A stretch of 64,000 bases of DNA from Polytrichum commune (taxonomy: Eukaryota; Streptophyta; Polytrichopsida; Polytrichales; Polytrichaceae), in contig OX485803.1 of assembly GCA_950295325.1 (NCBI GenBank), positions 17,856,001 to 17,920,000 on the forward strand, in the 5' to 3' direction. Below, piece after piece: positions 40,376 through 50,435 of this stretch (within the stretch, counting starts at the first letter, position 1; every line of letters starts with the position of its first letter). The position numbers and the translations under genes were made by a program. Under the pieces are notes generated by a model, which was not told where the DNA came from, did no database searches, and was given only the letters and a program-made list of their open reading frames with translations.

Positions 40376-42060
40376 TAGGCATCCACCTAGTTTGGAAACT
40401 ACAAAAAGACATCACCATGGACAAAGCTAAAAAACTATATATATAAATACAATATAGATAGATACTATATATATATATAGATAGATACTATATATATATA
40501 TATATATAAACAACAACAACAACAACAACAACTAATGTTGTCCCATCCCACTATAAAACAAAAAAATGCATATGCTCAACACAATAATAAAGCCAAGAAT
40601 AGCATGTGCTTACTACACGGTCATGTTCTCCAAACATGACATCAAGAAACTAGACAAATTGCTAAGCAATCTAACCAAAGAAATATGTCACTTCCCCAGG
40701 AGCCCACTAAATATCCTAACCCATCTCTTCCACCAAGACTTTGGAATTAACACCACCTCCCTTCTTCACGACTACATAAATTGCATTGGCAAACAAATAC
40801 TACATGCACTCAATGACCAAGGCCAACTTGGCATCATCTACCAAGGTTTCGCCAAACAAATCACGACAGATGGAGGATCCTACTACCTACCATAGCTAAA
40901 ATATCAAGCATGCTCTAGACCACCCATTGTCATAACTTTGTTTATAGTTGAAAGAGAATATGAAATTCATGTAGCCACCAACAATCATGATACCCCGTAG
41001 TGCACACCCCAATGGAACTTGATTGGAGGAACACCCCTAGCTACACCACATTCTCCCATGAACGAAAACACCTAAACCCTAAAATACCTCAACAAACTCT
41101 ACATGTAGATTACAACTACTCTCAACCAAATCCAGCACCAAAGTACTGAGCAAATTCTACCCCCCAACGAATTTACAGTGATTTACAAATCCACCCCAAA
41201 AGTAGTCCAAGAAGCCCTCCAACAAGCCAATAATCTCTTCCCACCAAACCCACCATCCACCACCAATAATCACATTGGCCACACCACCGGGAGACCCATA
41301 CACTTTATCATTAACACCAAAACCACGACAAGGAAAGACAAGTGAGGGGCACAAATCATCAAACAACACTGCCTATGCCAATGGGCTACACCAACCATCA
41401 CCACCAAGTGGTTTGAGGAATCTAGACTCTTTCACCCTGACAACATCACCCTAGACCATAACCTTTTCCTACTACACCAATTTCACCAAAACCACTACAA
41501 AATCAACATGCTAGCCACATACGATCCCTGCATCAACTTCCACCAATCTCAAGATAGCAAGTTTATCCGCCACCTATTGATAGCCCCAACCTAACCCTAT
41601 CCACCAAGGAATGTAATTCCGACAAAGAGTTCACTACCACCACACCCATACCCACTATACAATTACAAGACTCCAAATTCAACATCGTCGACCATATTGG
41701 CGCATACATCACCACCGTCTCACTATCTAGACTCTCTTGGCTTTTAGAGATATATATAATGAGAACCAAACCCACCCCTTGCTCGGCTTTTTGCAACCTC
41801 TGCCTCAAGACTTCGCCATAGACATCCTATGGTTCACACAATGTTGTATAATGATCCTCCCCAACAAAAAAACAAGGAAAAAAAAATACCCCAATAACAA
41901 TCACCAAACCCTACACACCTCCACACTCAACATCCCAATTGACGCCTTTCAAATACATCACTCTTACTACTTCCCCCCCCCCCCTCCCCCTCCACATGCC
42001 CCACAAAGTCACACGCCGCAACTCACCACATATTATATTTGGCTCAACTAGCCATGTACT
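40376..42060 (+). pseudogene. Second LINE relic, thumb to linker region
   Basis: Begins with LGIHLVWKLQKDIT, equivalent to HLGLHFVPPLKWQIQKDIT in the first plus-strand copy, then an ATATATAG/CAA microsatellite (40438-40530). Then KPRIACAYYTVMFSKHDIKK and HQDFGINTTSLLHDYINCIG, the reverse transcriptase thumb, which lines up with 38150-38480. Later pieces include VVQEALQQANNLFPPN. The frame is broken repeatedly. It therefore overlaps the first copy in content and is a separate insertion of the same family. Confidence 0.65.
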
Positions 42061-42600
42061 CTCATCAAAATAGGAAGGCCAAGGTCTAGCACCCTATGGA
42101 TCACAATTCCATCATGAAAGCAATCCATTGGACGAGAATGGCTACCAAAATCAAGAGGATCGCCATCACCATTATCATACTTAATCACACAAAAGAAACT
42201 CCACTAGTCAACTATGAATACACACACACACAATCATGACCATTCCCCCAAATCCCATCAAATACAACCCCTCATTTGAATGGCCCAAATATCTACACCA
42301 AAGCAGACATTCTTGCACAACCATCCTTCGTGTACGCAACCAATGTACCCACCCCCCAGGCTACCCACACAAATGAGAGCAGAGAGAAGAGAGAGAGAAG
42401 AAACTTCGATCCCCGGGGGGACCGACGTAAATGAAGTGTCTGTTCGTTCCACCCCTAAACCTATGTCCACGGGACATAGGAGTAGAAGTGAGGAACTACT
42501 TCCCCCTTTCAAGAGTAGACACTATAGTCACAAGTAACCAGTAACAAATAAGAGCCAGTGACCAATATTGGTTAATGGCACAAAGGGAGACTGTACCCAA
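42061..42600. other. Spacer, perhaps more LINE debris
   Basis: Composition stays A/C-rich to about 42330 as in the plus-strand LINE relics. A short GA run lies at 42378-42400. No protein is recognised. Confidence 0.25.
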
Positions 42601-42648
42601 GGGATGGTTTAATATAGGGTTTGTTTTGTTTAGTTTAATCTAGGGAGT

Positions 42649-44340
42649 TTAGGGGGGGTCTTGTATTTGAGGTAGAGGTTGGTGATTTTCAAGTCTTCTT
42701 TTGTGGAGCAAGATGGACATGACGTATTGTATCGCAATGGTATTAATGTTTTTGAAGGTATTTCGGATGGATGGCATAGGTATTTTAAATTTGTCTTCTA
42801 GTAGTTTCATTGATGGGATGTGTGTTGCAGCTCTGGCGCTTGCTGTAATAACAATAAGCAGGTCGATTTTCCAACCTAGGGCAACAATGCTTTCTATCAG
42901 TGGTTGGTATTTGTTAGTTTTGGCTTCTAGAGTTGCTGGTGAAAATCTATCATTACAGTATGTGAATTCAATGAATTGTATGGTAACTGTTTGGTCTACA
43001 TTTGTGGGGGGTGTATTTTGATATGGTAGTCCTTTAACGCAAAGAATGCCGGGTTTAAAATGGGAGTTGCAGTGGCATCTTTGGGTTCCACATGTGCAGG
43101 GTAATAACCAGTTAGGGACGGTGTTTTCTTGGGGGTTGTCATTAAAGGTGCCAGCGTTCATAAGGGTGTAGCATCGGGATTTTTCAGATGAGATTAGTAG
43201 TTTCCTTATTTCCCATAATGCTTTGTTATGTCTTTTTACGTGTAGAGAGTGAATATGTTGTTGCCTACATGTGAGTAGTACATGTAGCCATGTGTCAGGT
43301 TCGTATGAGTTACAGATGGGACAGGTGATGGTGGGGAATCTTTGTCTACCAAATAAGAGTTGTTTTCTGGCTTGGCCCATGTAAGTTCCTGTACAAAATT
43401 TGATAAGACATGACTTATGTTTGTCCGTAATAGTAGGGTTATTCCAGAATTCGTTAGAAAGTTCCTTATCAATGTGTTCATTGCCTATCCATTTCCAAAT
43501 ATTAGGGGTTTGTGTGGCCATGTTTTCTAAGTTGTTTGTTTTGTCATTTTTTTGATTTGTTTTTCTAGGAATCTGACTGGGTCCTTGTCTGGCGTGTCTA
43601 TCATGGAGGGCCATTCATCTTTTTGATAGTAGTAAGGTGTGGCATGAGCGTGTTCGTGTGGGTGTATGGCATTTCTATGGGTAAGGTCCAGTCCTTCTTT
43701 TGCTAATTTATCTGCTTGTTCGTTGCCGTCTATGTTGACATGTGCTCTAACTTTGTATAATGTGGTTAGTTGAGAGCGTTTTTGGAGTAATTTTTTACCA
43801 TGGAGGCAAGTGTGACTTGGTATGGGGTGTTTGATTTGTGTGTTTAGTAGGTATAGGACATTGAGGCTATCGGTGAATATATATGCGGGCTCATTTGGAT
43901 ATTGGTCGTTGATAATTCGCAATGTTTTATGTATAGCCATTATTTCTGCTATGAGGATATTATGGTGTCCATATAGCCTTTCGGCTATACTTAGTCCTTT
44001 AGGGCTATAGATACCATATCTTGCCGTTTCTTTCCTCCATACTCCAGTAGTGATTAGTTTGGGTTCTTTGAATGAGCCATCGGTGTAATAGCTAAATTGT
44101 GGATGGTATTTCAATGGTAAGTTAGTTTGGTAGTCCGGTAGTTGAGGCATAGATGATACATTGAGTATGGGGGTAGCGGGGTAAGTTAATTTGGACCACT
44201 TTTTGTTAGGGTTGACAGGAGTATTCGGGGGGGGTGTGCATGGCAATCTGTGTGTATAGTTGTGTTATTGAGAGGTTATTTGCAATATGGGTGAGTTGAT
44301 TTAGTTGTTCATAGGTGCCTATGTGGTTATTCAAATGAAA
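42649..44340 (-). pseudogene. LINE C-terminal half: RNase H, zinc knuckle and conserved C-terminal domain
   Basis: Best-preserved LINE piece, minus strand, in two long frames that overlap at 43527-43614, as expected from one frameshift. The first frame (43527-44246) is an RNase H domain with all four acidic residues: YYTDGSF, LIAEIMAI, FTDSLNVL and GNEQAD. The second (42649-43614) has WKWIGNEHIDKE, a zinc knuckle beginning CPIC and ending HVLLTC (C-x2-C-x9-H-x4-C), WLLPCTC with a CHC pair, and a C-terminal region starting near IEFTYCNDRF. Coding continues upstream to about 44340, where homology stops, so the reverse transcriptase is missing (5' truncation is usual for LINEs). It was probably a young insertion compared with its neighbours. 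Confidence 0.8.
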
Positions 44341-44348
44341 GCACACTC

Positions 44349-44575
44349 ATGCCAAACATACTTGACATGTACAATGTCCACTCCAAAACCCACAACATTA
44401 GCAACACACCCATGACCAACAAAGTCAAATTTACGAAAGCCTCGTTGTCAACCCCCGACAACAACTATATCAAACACGACCTTCCAACCACCCCCCCCCC
44501 CTTACCCGACACAGTTTACACCCTCGACCCCTCGAATACAACCCACACCAATGTATAAAAATTTGAGGCATCCAT
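44349..44575 (+). pseudogene. A/C-rich open frame, likely LINE debris
   Basis: 69 codons rich in Asn, Thr and Pro, with the same codon habit as the plus-strand LINE relics. It abuts the truncated end of the minus-strand LINE. No domain recognised; it may belong to the linker before RNase H. Confidence 0.3.
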
Positions 44576-44929
44576 GATTGGCCAAATCCATTTAACCACT
44601 CACCAGGATCATGTAACGCCGACTTGCATGAGATTTATATTTTTTAGGCGAATGGAGTTAAGGTTTATGTGGTGGGAAATTGTGATTGATTACCCTCATA
44701 AGAGTTTTGACAACTATCGTAGCCCAACATTAGGATTTATTTGAGCGGTTATGGGTTAGCCTATAGATCGATTGTGTGTTGCCCTAACTTTACCGCTTCA
44801 ATTTTTTTAGCAATTTCCATATTTGTGATTTTTTTATTTTTTTTATTTTTGTATTCTCCTTAGAGTTTGTTCTCTTCGCAAGAAAAACAATTCCATGCTA
44901 CTACTCCTAAACATATGCAAACTCTCTTA

Positions 44930-45245
44930 TTTTATCGGTTATAGATGCCTTGACCTTACATAGACGGCTCATTCATCCCACTAGACAAACACACGATAGG
45001 CAATTCCGTGGGCTCATGAGTCTACAACCCATACCTTAAACTTTACAAAGTTCAATGTCTCCCTAGCCTACAAAACATGCTTTGAGCTAAACGTTACGCC
45101 CTCCCAATATCTCTAACTACAACATGCCAACACCAACAAAACATAGTTATACTCACAAACAACCTAAATAAGATATACTTAATCGATAATCATATAAAAC
45201 ACTCATCCTCACACCACAACCACCCCAAGAAACTACTTATCTCAC
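44930..45245 (+). pseudogene. LINE RNase H relic, plus strand
   Basis: Near 44961-45000 the plus strand encodes YIDGSFIPLDKHTIGNS, and near 45120-45235 NIVILTNNLNKIYLIDNHIK followed by HNHPKKLLIS. These match the first and last thirds of RNase H in the copies at 1-1877 and 43527-44246. The frame has stops between the two. With 44349-44575 it may be the 3' continuation of a plus-strand insertion. Confidence 0.6.
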
Positions 45246-45249
45246 AGTC

Positions 45250-45480
45250 CGGGGAGTTTTGTAGAGAAACCGGCTAATTGCCGAGGTTTTTGGAGGTGGC
45301 TCGGATTTTACAAATTTTACCCGGAAGTGGCCTAAAGAGTGCAAAATTTATCGGTTGATAGCCCCCATTTCCTAATGTGTTTAGGCAATTAGCCGGCAAT
45401 TTTTTTTTCATTTATGCAATTTCCGGAAGGTCTAAAGTGTGGCCGGTTTTATATTTTGGTGGTGGATGTGTCATGATCAT
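45250..45480. repeat. CCGG/AATTGCCGG-rich patch
   Basis: Words such as ACCGGCTAATTGCCG and TTAGCCGGCAATTT recur here, at 46500-46715 and at 21405-21480. The copies are too diverged to define ends. Confidence 0.35.
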
Positions 45481-45682
45481 TTATTCAATTTTTTTTGAAT
45501 TAATGTGGATTAATTCAATGTGGGCATTCACTCTCCATTTATTGTCATCTAAATAGTATCCTTAGCACGATTTGAACCTGGCAAAGCCCCTACCATATTA
45601 GGGCTAAGGATTTAGCCTTCGAAAAATACAAGCACCACAAAAGGGTCCAAGTATTATTCGGAGGCTAGTTAGTATTGAAAAG

Positions 45683-45916
45683 TCACGAGATTTGCGTACC
45701 ATTGCCGTTAGTATCAATTGCCCCAAACGAACAAGGCACATCACTCATACTCATTGTATTAGAAGAATTCAAATAAGAAGAAGGATTAGCATACAAAAAA
45801 CGGTACTTACTGTCTTTCTTCCAAAGTGGGATAGCATCACAAATTATGTCATCTACCTCTTCATCTGGCCCTTCCAAGGCAATTCGTAGCATTGCATCGA
45901 GATTCCTACTACCCAA
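45683..45916 (-). pseudogene. hAT transposase C-terminal tail, fragment 2
   Basis: The minus strand encodes LDAMLRIALEGP, then 15 residues on, PLWKKDSKYRFLYANPSSYL. This is the LMRI-EGP ... W ... R layout of hAT tails and is close to fragment 3 at 50219-50400. A possible acceptor-like CAG lies just upstream, near 45935. No other transposase domain is readable. Confidence 0.45.
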
Positions 45917-46108
45917 CCTATTTCTCTCACAGAAGTAACAACAAATTTAGGGTCCAGGGTGCTTGTTTGTGAAACCGACAACGAAAATGGAACCTCCACT
46001 ACTACGGAGTCAAAGCTGGTTTAGGGAAGCAAGGGGAGCCCTAAACCACAAGCCACTCTAACCCTAAAGGGCCTAAACCACAAGCCAACAAGGCATAGTC
46101 TCCAACTA

Positions 46109-46459
46109 AGGTAGGGGTGGCAATTTCCGTGTGGGTCCTAAAGTCGACCCCTATGTCGGAAGCACCTATCAAGGTGTTTTTACCGTTCACAGCGCTGCCA
46201 GCATTTCATTGGCTGCCAGCGGTCGGTTTTAGAAATCCACCATGTGGATATACCATGTACCCTATGTGCGAGTGTTGGTCACTCTACAAGGTTTCCTTTA
46301 AAAATTTGTAGGAAATCATAAACATGTTGGAAAATTTTGATTTTTTCATAGTTGCTCTTGCACCAGCTTTGCGGAGCGCTCAAAATTTATAAAAAAAAAT
46401 AGTTTCAGCATCCCAACTAGGCACATCTGAAATTTGGACGGAAATTGCCACCCCTACCT
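46109..46459. mobile_element. MITE with perfect 22 bp TIRs and TA target duplication
   Basis: 46107-46130 and 46438-46461 are exact reverse complements over 24 bases. Taking the outer TA on each side as target duplication leaves 22 bp terminal repeats that start AGGTAGGGGTGG. The element is about 350 bp and encodes nothing credible. TA duplication points to the Tc1/mariner (Stowaway) group. Perfect ends suggest recent movement. Confidence 0.75.
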
Positions 46460-46499
46460 TATGTATAGTATTGAAAACCTTACCTAAAATATATATATT

Positions 46500-46720
46500 T
46501 GGTCGGCTGCCTGCCGTGAAAATAATTTCTCAATCGGCAATTTGCCGTGGATACTCTAGGGCAACTTGCCGAAATGCCGGCATTTTATTTTTCTAATCGG
46601 CCCATTTCCGTAAACCTTCATTTTCTTCCGGAACCCCTTCCTAAACTTTCCAATTGCATTCGGAAATTCTCAAAATCAACCGGCTAGCTCGTAACTAATT
46701 GCCGGCACTACCCGTTCATT
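46500..46720. repeat. CCGG/GCCGGC-rich patch
   Basis: Related to 45250-45480 and 21405-21480 by words such as AATCGGCAATTTGCCG and GTAACTAATTGCCGG. It flanks the MITE at 46109. Confidence 0.35.
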
Positions 46721-47329
46721 GACTTATCTCATCCATTATAAACCAAATTAAATGGACCACACACAAAAACCCAAATCAAAGAGTAAGAGCCCACACAACA
46801 TCATGGGCAAAAATGACATTTGAATATATTTGGGCAAGTCAATTATCCAAAAATAATAAGGGGGAGAGAGGTTTGGGGACGACAAGGGAGTGAAAGTTAT
46901 GTTGATTCGGGCTCCAGCCCCACAATGAAGCAATGGAGGTAGACAGGTTGCACTCACATTCACTGGCCAAGTAAAGGGATTCTTTGACTTGCGAAAACAT
47001 GGCGCCAACCTTCCTCCTCCGAGCTGGAGAGGGGTGGCCCTTACCAGTATTGGTTGTCAATAGTGGCCGCTGCAGTAGGAGCAAGGGTGCTAAGGGCATC
47101 ACCACCCATGATGGCGTCCTAAATTGATGCTTTGATGTTATTTGTCAATTTTTAGTTCAGTTCAAGTCGCAAATTGTTCAGGTGTCCCACCCATCGCTGC
47201 ATTTTCAGGGTAAATTCTCGACACATGAGGAGCTTCAACTGGTTACTTCTCAAACTCAACCATTTCATCTGTAAACTGCACTCTGCTCTCTTGAAACATC
47301 CCTCCGTCTTTACGTTAGGGCAAAACCAA

Positions 47330-47570
47330 TGTCCCCATTTTTTTCTCTGGGTAAATTAATTTGCTTGTCTTATTCTCCCATCGCTATAGTTCAGGGCAAC
47401 TTGTCCACTGCAAAACAACTAAGTTTTGCAGGACATTCACTGAAAATCGGATGTAGAGTAGTTCAGTTCATCCGTTTTGCAAATGGGTGGGGCAATTCCA
47501 GACTAAACTGAACTACTCTACATCTAGTTTTCTAGTGTAGTATGGGATGGGTGGCGATGCTCTAACGTGT
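47330..47570 (+). repeat. Dispersed repeat, copy 2, with hairpin
   Basis: Partner of 2395-2655. A perfect 19 bp inverted repeat, 47450-47468 against 47506-47524, is embedded in it; the similarity continues weakly for about 10 bases on the outer side, so this may be a small foldback element. Confidence 0.6.
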
Positions 47571-49074
47571 GCAATTTTGGCCAAGGTTCGGAAAGGGGTA
47601 GCCCTCACAAGTATTGGTTGTCAATAGTGGCCGCTACAGTAGGAGGGAGGGTGCTAATGTGTGTGATTCTGGCCAAGGTACGGGCAGTGATAGTGTAGCC
47701 ACACCGGGGGGGGGGGGGGTCCAACCGGCCCCCAACCAACCCGGCCGGTGTGCCCCCTCCCCCACCGGGGAATGATGCCGTCCATCCATGCAAGATGGGA
47801 CAAACACCCAGAGTCTACCGGATGGATGGTTGCACACCGGGTGGGTTGCAACCGATCAACCGGGGGGTTCAGGGTGCTTGAATGAAAGAATGAAAGTTAT
47901 TCAATGATAGAATGAAAGATATTGCTAATATATGTTTGTTGAAACATCCTCGTTTACATTTATTCGACTTTACAAGTGATAGAAAACACCTCAAACATAA
48001 ATGGCATACAAACAAAGTAAGTTGAAATCAATCATTAACTAATGACACTATGCATGTAAATAGTTCTTCTAATGATATCATTATGAATGATGTTCACTTA
48101 TTTGATGATGTTATTATGCATTATGACAATTCTTGTAATTATACTAAATTAAACATGTTAGATGAATTCATTCATGACTCTTATAAGTAAATAAATCAAT
48201 AAATAACCAACGTTGGGCATTCCGACGTGAATCTAAGCCCGTTGGCCCTACCCTGCTCAAGACTTCTCTTGATGCAAGGTGGGTTCAGTTGCCTACCTTG
48301 CGGTGGGTGGGCTCTTGGCTTCCTACCTAGCTAGCTACTCTACCTACCTAGCTAGTTTTTTTTTCCGTCAAGTATAGAGAAGATTTCGCAACAAGAATCG
48401 AACTGCCAATCACTTCGTTTGGAAATGGGTACCTCTCCACTATCACCTGCTAGTTTAGGGTCATCTCGGACCAAAAACTCTTCTACATTATGTCCATTCG
48501 CTATTATTGATGACTTCAATGTTGATATGCTTCAAATAGATGAATTCATCAAAGTTATGAATCAAAATACCTTAAAAGTTTTATGCATCAACATGGCTAC
48601 ATATAAAGACAAATAGCAATGCTACGTACAAAAGGTAATACATTGTTTGATCATGTTTGGACAAATGTTGCAGGGAATGGTTTAAAAGCAAGGACCACAA
48701 AAGCTTATTGGGCAGATTATCATGAACCTACATATTATGCATTTAAACATCCAAATCATATTACATGTGTATGATAGATCTAGCCTACAATTATAACTTC
48801 ATTTAGTAGAATTTCAAATAGGCATGAATGACTATTATATTACAAAGAATTCAAATAGATTAGCACGACATAGCCTCTCATGGCCACGCCATCTAGTTTA
48901 TTTATAGACACCTTTATTTTACTAGTATATTGCAAGGCATGTTGTAAAGAATGATTATAAAAATGACACACATTGTGATGAGGCTGGACTATGCACTGAA
49001 CATATACTAGTCATGTTCAGTTGAGTTGTTAGTACAATATGGAGGTCAATGTGAATTTCACCCAGGAAAATGAA
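47571..49074. other. Gene-free spacer with G-run
   Basis: A G-run at 47706-47719 lies in a GC-rich patch (47690-47880). From 47885 words such as GAATGAAAGTTATTCAATGA repeat. 48060-48190 is open for about 50 codons and 48419-48616 for 65, neither recognised. Confidence 0.3.
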
Positions 49075-49240
49075 GAAATTCACTTGGACTCCTATCACTC
49101 TTGCATCCCAACTCTGATCATGAAAGTTGCAATAACAATAATCCTTGATTCCTTGTTGCTTGTTGCTTGTTGCTTGTTGGATGAAACAATTCATGGTTTG
49201 ATCCAAAGGTCAAAGTTGTAGGTGGAGTTTGGAAGCGCCC
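49075..49240 (+). repeat. Partial copy of the 350 bp dispersed repeat family
   Basis: Middle-to-end portion of the family: TCTTGCATCCCAACTCTGAT, three tandem TTGCTTG units, and the end GGAGTTTGGAAGCGCCCACA. Confidence 0.5.
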
Positions 49241-49262
49241 ACATAATATTAACGCCAGTTAC

Positions 49263-49820
49263 CTTGTGGCCTTCCGTCACCTTCCATAAAATCCTTGATC
49301 TATGATGGTTTTCTTTCAACACCCAAGTTCCTTTGAAGGAGGGTCAAACACGGTTGGAGTTGAAGACATACACTTGTACCCAAAAAAGGAAAGGCCAATG
49401 ACATGAAACCAAACTCCCCAAGGTCAGACACAAGTCAAGGCCAATTTCCTTTCTACCTTGGCCAACCAATCAGTAGTTTCAAAAACAACAATCCCAAATG
49501 CATGTGACTTCGACAAGAGAATCCTTTGAAATGTTTTGTGTGCCTTCCGTCACCTTTGAATGAATCATTAAAGAATCATCTAGGATGGTTTTCTTTCAAA
49601 TCTCGAATTGCTTTGAAGGGGAGGTCAAACACGCTCGGAGTTGAAAACACACACATGTACCCGGAAAAGGAAGGACCAATGACATGAGACCAAGCTCCCC
49701 AAAGTGAGGCACAAGTCAAGGCCAAATTTCACGAGATCACCGTTTTCGGGAATGGAAGTCTACCTTATCTACCAAACCATGTTTCAAACATGGTGACCTC
49801 GAATGCATGTGACCCACCCA
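49263..49820 (+). repeat. Tandem duplication, unit about 280 bp
   Basis: Two successive units begin with GCCTTCCGTCACCTT at about 49269 and 49546. Both contain GATGGTTTTCTTTCAA, GGTCAAACACG and CACAAGTCAAGGCC. A diverged third relative lies at 27295-27430. No coding sequence recognised. Confidence 0.65.
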
Positions 49821-50218
49821 TCTTTTAAAAGGGCCCTTGAGTAGGTGATTCCCGTCATTGTCCGAAAAGTTTTTGAAGTTATTGAGGTTAATTGCCTACC
49901 TCTTTAAAAGGGCATAGGCTATTTCCCTCATGGCATAGGTTGCATCCTACAATATCAAATTTTTGTAAGTTGAAAACCTTTTGAGTTTTTAAGTTACCCG
50001 CCAATTGCCTTCAAAATTATTTTTTAGTAGGTTAAAATCCTTCATATCTTTTAATGTTGTAGGCTTTAAATTCAAAATTTGAGTACTAAGTGGTATCCTT
50101 GGATCCTTGGCAGGAATTGAACCTGGCTAAGCCCTTCACCACATTTGAAGGCCAAGGATTAACCAACTCTTTTTTAAAGAGTTGATTATAATGAAAGGTT
50201 GCTAAAATTCAGATGAGT
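49821..50218. other. Spacer
   Basis: Includes a near-palindrome AACTCTTTTTTAAAGAGTT at 50166-50184 and, near 50096-50170, a stretch similar to 45556-45620 (TATCCTTGGATCC... against TATCCTTAGCACG..., then GAACCTGG). The latter suggests that the hAT tails at 45683 and 50219 share flanking sequence. Confidence 0.35.
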
Positions 50219-50395
50219 TCAAGGGTGAAAGTCCTCACCATCTTCTGATTCAACCTCTACTCTTCCTGCAAGATATTTCTCAGGATTAGTAAACAAGAAT
50301 CGAAACTTTCTTGAATCCTTCCACAAAGATATAGCTTCCTCCAAAATAAACTCAAAATTTTTGGTTGGTCCTTCAATCGCCACCCGCATCACACT

Positions 50396-50400
<5 letters not shown>
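50219..50400 (-). pseudogene. hAT transposase C-terminal tail, fragment 3
   Basis: The minus strand encodes LDSVMRVAIEGP, then EEAISLWKDSRKFRFLFTNP and an acidic end before a stop. It is the closest relative of fragment 2 (45683-45916), and the two share downstream sequence too. It is preceded on the minus strand by a GA/CT microsatellite (50400-50432) that cuts the frame. Confidence 0.45.

Positions 50401-50432
<32 letters not shown>
50400..50432. repeat. (AG)n microsatellite
   Basis: An uninterrupted AG run of about 32 bases. Confidence 0.9.

Positions 50433-50435
<3 letters not shown>

Noticed and set aside
41157..41369. Minus-strand frames opposite the A/C-rich LINE relics (also 38510-38935)
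   Set aside because: Gly/Val-rich shadows of Asn/Thr/Pro-rich plus-strand LINE coding.
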